Shown here: positions 59,790 to 64,000 of the stretch, piece by piece
Layout: each line of letters starts with the position of its first letter
Numbering within the stretch: the first letter of the stretch is position 1
Source: Mycobacterium paraense
GTDB lineage: Bacteria > Actinomycetota > Actinomycetes > Mycobacteriales > Mycobacteriaceae
Direction: 5' to 3'
DNA length: 64,000 nt
Assembly: GCF_002101815.1 (NCBI RefSeq)
Contig: NZ_LQPM01000005.1
Coordinates: forward strand, 1-64,000
Made by a program: the position numbers and the translations under genes
The notes under the pieces: model-generated
Seen by the model: the letters and a program-made list of their open reading frames with translations, nothing else
The model's database searches: none
What the model was told of the DNA's origin: nothing

Positions 59790-61214
59790 TCACGGTTTGG
59801 CCACGGCCAGCCACCGCAGCGCCGACGCGGCGGCGTGGTACCCGCACAGCCCGTGGATGCCGGCTCCCGGGGGCGTCGACTGCGAACAGAGGTACACGCC
59901 CGGCACGCCGGTCGCGTAGGGATTGACCGCGAGCCGCGGGCGCAGGACGACCTGGAGCCGATCGTTGGCGCCGCCCAGGATGTCGCCGCCGATGTAGTTG
60001 GGGTTGTAGGCCGCGAGGTCGGCGGTGCCCGTGCTGACGGTCGCGGTGACGCGGTCGCGAAAGCCCGGGGCGAACCGCTCTATCTGGCCCACGATCGCGG
60101 CCGTCGCGTCGCCGGTGTAGCCGAACGGCACGTGGGCGTAGGCCCAGATCGGGTTGACGTCGCCCGACGACCGGGACGGGTCGGCCAGGTACTGCTGCCC
60201 GACGAGGACGAACGGCCGCCCCGCCATCTTTCCTTGCGCGCGTTGGCGTTCGGTGTCCACCGTCTCGGCGAACGTGCCGCCGAGGTGCACGGTGCCGGCC
60301 CGGCGGCAATCGGGGTTGGTCCACGGGATGTGGCCCTCGATCGCGAAGTCCACCTTGAACGCCGAGGACCCCTGCCGGAAGCGCCGGTAGGACCGGGCGA
60401 CGCGGTAGGGCATGAGGTCGCCGTAGATCCGCAGCGCCGCGGCAGGGGTGAGGTCGAGCATGACGATGTCGGCGGCGGGGACGTCGCGGCGGTCGGCGAC
60501 GGTCACCCCGGTGGTCACGGTGCCGCCGTGTGCGGCCAGGGCCGCGGCCAGCGCCCGGATGATCGACCCGGAGCCCCCCTCGGCGACGGGCCAGCCGTAG
60601 CGGTGCCCGCCCGCCAGGAACATCAGCCCCATGGCCGCGGTCAGCGGCCGGTCCAGCCGAGTGAACATGTGCGCGGACGCGCCGCCGAACAACGCGCGCG
60701 CCGGCTCGGTGCGAAACCATCGGGCCAGCACGGTCGCGGGCAGCAGCGCCCGCGGGCCGAACAGGGCGACGCGCACCGGGTGCCGGGGAAAGTGCAGGAT
60801 CGGCCGGAAGAAATCCTCGGCGAGCTCGTCGAATCCGGCCGCGAGGTCCCCGAAGGCGCGCCGCCAGCGTTTCCCGTCCGGCCCCATGCCGGCCGCGGTC
60901 GCCTCGATCGACCGGTACAACACGCCCGCGGTGCCGTCGTCGAGCGGGTGCGCGCAGTCGATTTCGGGCCACTTCCACACCAGCCCATAACTTTCCAGCC
61001 CGATCTCTTCCCAGAACGGCGAGCCGACGCCGAACGGGTGGCTGGCCGAGCAATGGTCGTGGATGACGCCTGGCACCGTCAGTTCGCCCGAGCGCGCTCC
61101 CCCGCCGATCGTGTCGCGGGTCTCCAGTACCTGCACGTCGACGCCGTTGCGGGCCAGGTGGATCGCCGCGGCGAGGCCGTTGGGCCCGGCGCCGACGACG
61201 ACGGCCTTAGCCAT
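59790..61214 (-). CDS. FAD-dependent phytoene-desaturase-like oxidoreductase (Rv1432-like)
   Basis: A 474-aa flavoprotein. The N-terminal dinucleotide motif is AVVVGAGPNGLAAAIHLARN, followed by LETRDTIGGGARSGE; the C-terminal flavin motif is GVYLCSQSTPPGAGIHGLCG. This is the carotenoid/retinol desaturase-like branch; many such mycobacterial proteins have no known substrate. It lies 6 bp downstream of the DUF3556 gene on the same strand, and the pair is conserved in M. tuberculosis, which suggests that they act together. Confidence 0.92.
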   Translation of the reverse strand: MAKAVVVGAGPNGLAAAIHLARNGVDVQVLETRDTIGGGARSGELTVPGVIHDHCSASHPFGVGSPFWEEIGLESYGLVWKWPEIDCAHPLDDGTAGVLYRSIEATAAGMGPDGKRWRRAFGDLAAGFDELAEDFFRPILHFPRHPVRVALFGPRALLPATVLARWFRTEPARALFGGASAHMFTRLDRPLTAAMGLMFLAGGHRYGWPVAEGGSGSIIRALAAALAAHGGTVTTGVTVADRRDVPAADIVMLDLTPAAALRIYGDLMPYRVARSYRRFRQGSSAFKVDFAIEGHIPWTNPDCRRAGTVHLGGTFAETVDTERQRAQGKMAGRPFVLVGQQYLADPSRSSGDVNPIWAYAHVPFGYTGDATAAIVGQIERFAPGFRDRVTATVSTGTADLAAYNPNYIGGDILGGANDRLQVVLRPRLAVNPYATGVPGVYLCSQSTPPGAGIHGLCGYHAAASALRWLAVAKP

Positions 61215-61220
61215 CGACGG

Positions 61221-62936
61221 TCATCTGGTGGCGCGTTGCGTGGTGACGTGGACGGGGAACTCGTCGCCGGGCTCGGGCCACGGCTGGCGGGTCAGCATGT
61301 CCGCGACCTCCACGTAGCCCGCCTCGATCAGCCCGGTCTTGGCGTCCAAGATGCGGTACCACTGCTTTTGGATGTGGATCGGTTGGCCTTCGAGCACGAT
61401 GACGCGGACGTCGCCGTCGGCGAATCCGCAGCGCCGCTGCACGGCCTCGAGCAGTTGCTCGTTGTGCAGGTGGCCCTCGCCGAAGTTCCATCCGACCAGC
61501 GGTCCGGCGACGATCTCGCCTTCCCGGATGCAGTAGTCCGCCTCGTTGGCGATCGCCCGCGGCAACAGCGCGTTGAGCGCCCGGCCGTGCACGTGCATCG
61601 CGCGGAACGCCGCGGTCTTGTCGCTCATCATCTCGGCCGTGTTCGCGTCGTAGAGCTTGGCGAGCTGATTCACCACGAGCGCAGAGCTTTTCACGACGCT
61701 CGCCTCGATCCTGTCCTCCGCGCCCGCCCGGAAGCACCACACGCTGGTGGCCCAGTTGCCGGCGTAGTAGCGCATGGCCGGGAGGAACGAAATCTTCTCG
61801 GGAAACATGTTTCCCGCGATCACGATGGCCACGGCGACGACAATGAGGGCGAGCAGCAGGGGCGACCGAAGGTCGGTCGCGCGGATGGCGCCGTAGTGCC
61901 CGAACAGATAGAACAGCGAGAAGATGAAGAACACGTTCCACTCCAACGGAACCCCCATCGGGAGGTTGGACAGGATGTTGAGGTGGAAGATCACCATGAA
62001 CCCGATGAGGAACCATCGCCAGGGTTGATCGCCGGCGACGAACACCAGCAGCGTCGGAACCACGAATTCGGCCGTGGTGCCGCCGATGTGCGCCATGGCC
62101 TTCGGCAACCACGAGGGGCGCAGGTCGTTGACGTGGTCGAGGTACAGCGCGTGCTTGAGGGGGTTGAACAGCTTGGGGCGCAACAGCGCGTTGTTGCTCG
62201 TCATCACCGAGACCACGTACGGGAAGTGGTGGTTGAGCTTGGAGGTCGCCGCTCCCCACCACAGGCACAGCATGATGATCTTGTAGGCCGCGATCTGATC
62301 GGTGAACGGAAAGAAGAACACGAACAGCTTGAGCCAATAGTGTTCGCCGCGCGCGGCCAGGAAGATCGTCTTGTCCCGCAGACCCAGCACCGCCAGCGCG
62401 ACGATCGTCGGCACCACCCGGACCGGGTCGATCAGCGGCCCCGGCGACAGCAGCGCCCACACCCCGCCGATCAGCACGACGGCGTACAGGGCGACGTCGG
62501 CGACGGTGCGGGTGTCACCGCGGGTGAACGGTACCTTGCCCGGCCACGCGGGCAGCCGAATCGTGTTGGGGCGCAACCAATACAGGAACCCGCCGACGGG
62601 CGGCATGAACCGGCCGGTCAGCGGGCCCGACCCGCAGCCGAAGCCGAGGACCTCGAACAGCAGCGTGAACACGATGAACTTCTGATACACGATCGGCTGC
62701 GTCCACCAGTCGCCGATGCGCCCGAGCCCGCCCAGGCCCGGGGTCAGCGAGATGATGGCGGCCGGTACCGCGACGTACAACGCGATCTTCAGCAGGTACA
62801 GCAGGTAGACCGCGTAAGGCGTGCCGAAACCGTGTTCGGCCCAGTGCCGCGTCACGATCTGCAGCCGCGCCGCGCGTGGCAACGTCCGCCAGGTGTCGGG
62901 GTCGACGTCCGGTAGCTCCGGTGACATGAATCCCAT
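61221..62936 (-). CDS. DUF3556 membrane protein (Rv1431-like)
   Basis: A 571-aa protein with about eight to ten membrane helices in residues 40-390 and a soluble C-terminal domain (about 395-571). Distinct blocks are TGRFMPPVGGFLYWLRPNTI, then HHFPYVVSVMTSNNALLRPK and FNPLKHALYLDHVNDLRPSW. This is the DUF3556 family of Actinobacteria. Some histidine-rich membrane stretches recall desaturase or gamma-carboxylase-like proteins, but no function is proven. ATG at 62936; a second ATG lies three codons in. It probably works with the downstream oxidoreductase. Confidence 0.9.
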   Translation of the reverse strand: MGFMSPELPDVDPDTWRTLPRAARLQIVTRHWAEHGFGTPYAVYLLYLLKIALYVAVPAAIISLTPGLGGLGRIGDWWTQPIVYQKFIVFTLLFEVLGFGCGSGPLTGRFMPPVGGFLYWLRPNTIRLPAWPGKVPFTRGDTRTVADVALYAVVLIGGVWALLSPGPLIDPVRVVPTIVALAVLGLRDKTIFLAARGEHYWLKLFVFFFPFTDQIAAYKIIMLCLWWGAATSKLNHHFPYVVSVMTSNNALLRPKLFNPLKHALYLDHVNDLRPSWLPKAMAHIGGTTAEFVVPTLLVFVAGDQPWRWFLIGFMVIFHLNILSNLPMGVPLEWNVFFIFSLFYLFGHYGAIRATDLRSPLLLALIVVAVAIVIAGNMFPEKISFLPAMRYYAGNWATSVWCFRAGAEDRIEASVVKSSALVVNQLAKLYDANTAEMMSDKTAAFRAMHVHGRALNALLPRAIANEADYCIREGEIVAGPLVGWNFGEGHLHNEQLLEAVQRRCGFADGDVRVIVLEGQPIHIQKQWYRILDAKTGLIEAGYVEVADMLTRQPWPEPGDEFPVHVTTQRATR

Positions 62937-63060
62937 GGGCGGCCCTAAAGTCCGAGAGGAAACCAGCTGGCCAATACAATCTAGCCACAGCGACGGACCC
63001 AGCGGTATGGGTCGACGAGAACTGCTGACCCCCAGCCCCTTTGGGGCGCCGGCGGCGGCC

Positions 63061-63369
63061 CTAGCGGGCGGCGGGCCGCGCCCGGTGCGGGAATCGGCGC
63101 TGCAGGTTTTCGATCATGGCGTCCAGGGCCTGACGCTCCCGCTCTTCGCTGCGCGCCATGCGCCGAATGGTGGCGGCGCCGTCGGCGTCCCCGGCGGCCT
63201 CGGCGGCCGCGATCGCCTTCGGGTATTCGCCCAGCCGATGCTCGATCTGGCGGCGGCCCTGGACCAGTATCCGGCGGAAGTAGTCGGCCTGCCGGTGGTC
63301 GGCCGTCTCAACCGCCGCGGCCGACAGGGTGACATCGCGGGCTTGGCGGTTCACGGTCATCGAAGGCAT
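63061..63369 (-). CDS. Small helical hypothetical protein
   Basis: A 102-aa soluble protein starting MPSMTVNRQARDVTLSAAAV. It is almost wholly helical and charged (ADYFRRILVQGRRQIEHRLG, EERERQALDAMIENLQRR), without cysteines or a signal peptide. The frame is open 75 codons upstream, but the ATG at 63367-63369 is preceded by a near-perfect AAGGAGG site three bases away, so the short form is preferred. I do not recognise the family. It is divergent from the acyltransferase gene. Confidence 0.65.
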   Translation of the reverse strand: MPSMTVNRQARDVTLSAAAVETADHRQADYFRRILVQGRRQIEHRLGEYPKAIAAAEAAGDADGAATIRRMARSEERERQALDAMIENLQRRFPHRARPAAR

Positions 63370-63739
63370 GGCCCCTCCTTGGCGGACATTGACGGGGCCG
63401 GGACGGACCGCGCTGCTGCGGGGCATCCGCCCGCGCCGGTCCCGAACACCACCCGAACCGTGCCCAGCGGCCGGGCGGGTGCCACGCTCGTCGGACAAAC
63501 CGGCGACGTCCATATCGGCCCTTTCAACTGGGGAGTTGGGTGTTTTGCGAGAGGTAACCATAACCCCCCGATCAGGCCGGCGCCATAGGCCCAACCGATG
63601 GATACATCCGTTGTAGGTTGGGCCAACCCCAGCTTGGGTACAAGTTCGGGCAAAACATCGCGCCGGCGGCCCGGAGCCCGGTCGCTACCATCGAGGGACT
63701 CGACGGGCATCGCGGCCCGCCAGAGCCACGAGGAGAAAC
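63370..63739. other. Divergent intergenic region before the acyltransferase gene
   Basis: A 370-bp gap without a convincing gene. It contains an inverted repeat CCCAACC (63591-63597) / GGTTGGG (near 63617-63623) around a smaller GGAT-AC-ATCC palindrome, which could be an operator or hairpin. Promoters for both neighbours are expected here. Confidence 0.45.
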
Positions 63740-64000
63740 GTGACCGACAGCGACAGCCCAGACATCGAGGACATCGAGAAGTTCGACCCCGGCCTGACCC
63801 AGCGCCTGATGGGCGTGATGCGCCCGTTCCTCAAGACCTATTTCCGGTCCGAGGTCCACGGCTTGGATTCATTCCCGCCGGGCGGGGCGCTGGTGGTGGG
63901 CAACCACTCCGGCGGCATGTTCCCGATGGACGTCCCGATCTTCAGCGTCCACTTCTACGAGAAGTTCGGTTACGGCCGGCCGGTCTACACGCTCAGCCAC
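63740..64000 (+). CDS. PlsC-type acyltransferase, N-terminal fragment (Rv1428c-like)
   Basis: The first 87 residues of a protein that runs off the window. It starts at GTG 63740 behind AGGAG. After an acidic start (SDSPDIEDIEKFD) comes GALVVGNHSGGMFPMDVPIF, where NHSGG fits the NHx4D-type motif of glycerolipid acyltransferases. It resembles Rv1428c. The catalytic Asp region follows immediately (MDVP); the remaining motifs lie outside the window. Confidence 0.82.
   Translation, partial: MTDSDSPDIEDIEKFDPGLTQRLMGVMRPFLKTYFRSEVHGLDSFPPGGALVVGNHSGGMFPMDVPIFSVHFYEKFGYGRPVYTLSH

Noticed and set aside
59742..62915. 1057-codon open frame antisense to the Rv1432- and Rv1431-like genes
   Set aside because: Same reason: both genes beneath it have family motifs and good starts.
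63591..63623. DosR box in the 63.4-63.7 kb gap
   Set aside because: The inverted repeat CCCAACC/GGTTGGG does not fit the DosR consensus closely enough.

Overview
The window is high-GC, densely packed actinobacterial chromosome, and gene content and protein sequences point to a slow-growing Mycobacterium, most likely of the M. avium complex (inference from recalled family sequences; no search was run). Most of it matches the M. tuberculosis Rv1428c-Rv1488 neighbourhood, read here in the opposite orientation. No tRNA, rRNA, CRISPR array, insertion sequence or prophage was seen.

Layout. 1-3.5 kb: left edge not matching that synteny, with a cut-off histidine kinase, its response regulator, an MHS-family transporter, an F420-type nitroreductase-like protein and a DoxX-like membrane protein. 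3.5-8.8 kb: SPFH/NfeD membrane pair, ferrochelatase and the mycolate FAS-II pair fabG1-inhA with a wild-type-looking promoter. 8.8-15 kb: MoxR1-DUF58-VWA module beside the peptidoglycan hydrolases ripB and ripA; ripA is frameshifted in this sequence. 15.2-18.6 kb: aconitase and its TetR repressor acnR, with a match to the AcnR operator consensus in front of acn. 18.7-28 kb: ABC-F ATPase, EchA12-like crotonase, an accessory pair (GAP/Sap-like exporter and PapA-type acyltransferase), thioredoxin, FadE15-like dehydrogenase and two related secreted DUF5666-like proteins. 28-34.2 kb: complete SUF iron-sulfur operon sufR-B-D-C-S-U-T with overlapping genes, an intein-free SufB and a SufR operator at the sufR start. 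34.2-41.4 kb: mannosyltransferase mptB, an ABC exporter, and the haem A genes ctaA and ctaB. 41.6-48.1 kb: pentose phosphate operon tkt-tal-zwf-opcA-pgl. 48.5-57.6 kb: DUF1206 protein, PEP carboxylase, a KimA-like permease, secG and the glycolytic operon gap-pgk-tpiA. 58-64 kb: a Pro-rich secreted repeat protein, an L,D-transpeptidase, a phytoene-desaturase-like oxidoreductase, a DUF3556 membrane protein, a small unknown protein and the start of an acyltransferase.

How it works together. The region combines central carbon metabolism (glycolysis, pentose phosphate, aconitase, PEP carboxylase), Fe-S and haem cofactor supply (SUF, ferrochelatase, CtaA/CtaB), and envelope construction and remodelling (InhA/FabG1, MptB, RipA/B, Ldt, PapA/GAP). 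The Fe-S proteins encoded here (aconitase, SufR, probably ferrochelatase) are clients of the SUF operon. Most coupled genes overlap by four bases, which supports the chosen starts.

The observations I rate highest are the ripA frameshift, the AcnR and SufR operator matches, the GAP-PapA accessory pair, the two DUF5666-like lipoprotein genes sharing an upstream 10-mer, and a nested inverted repeat between qor and ctaB.
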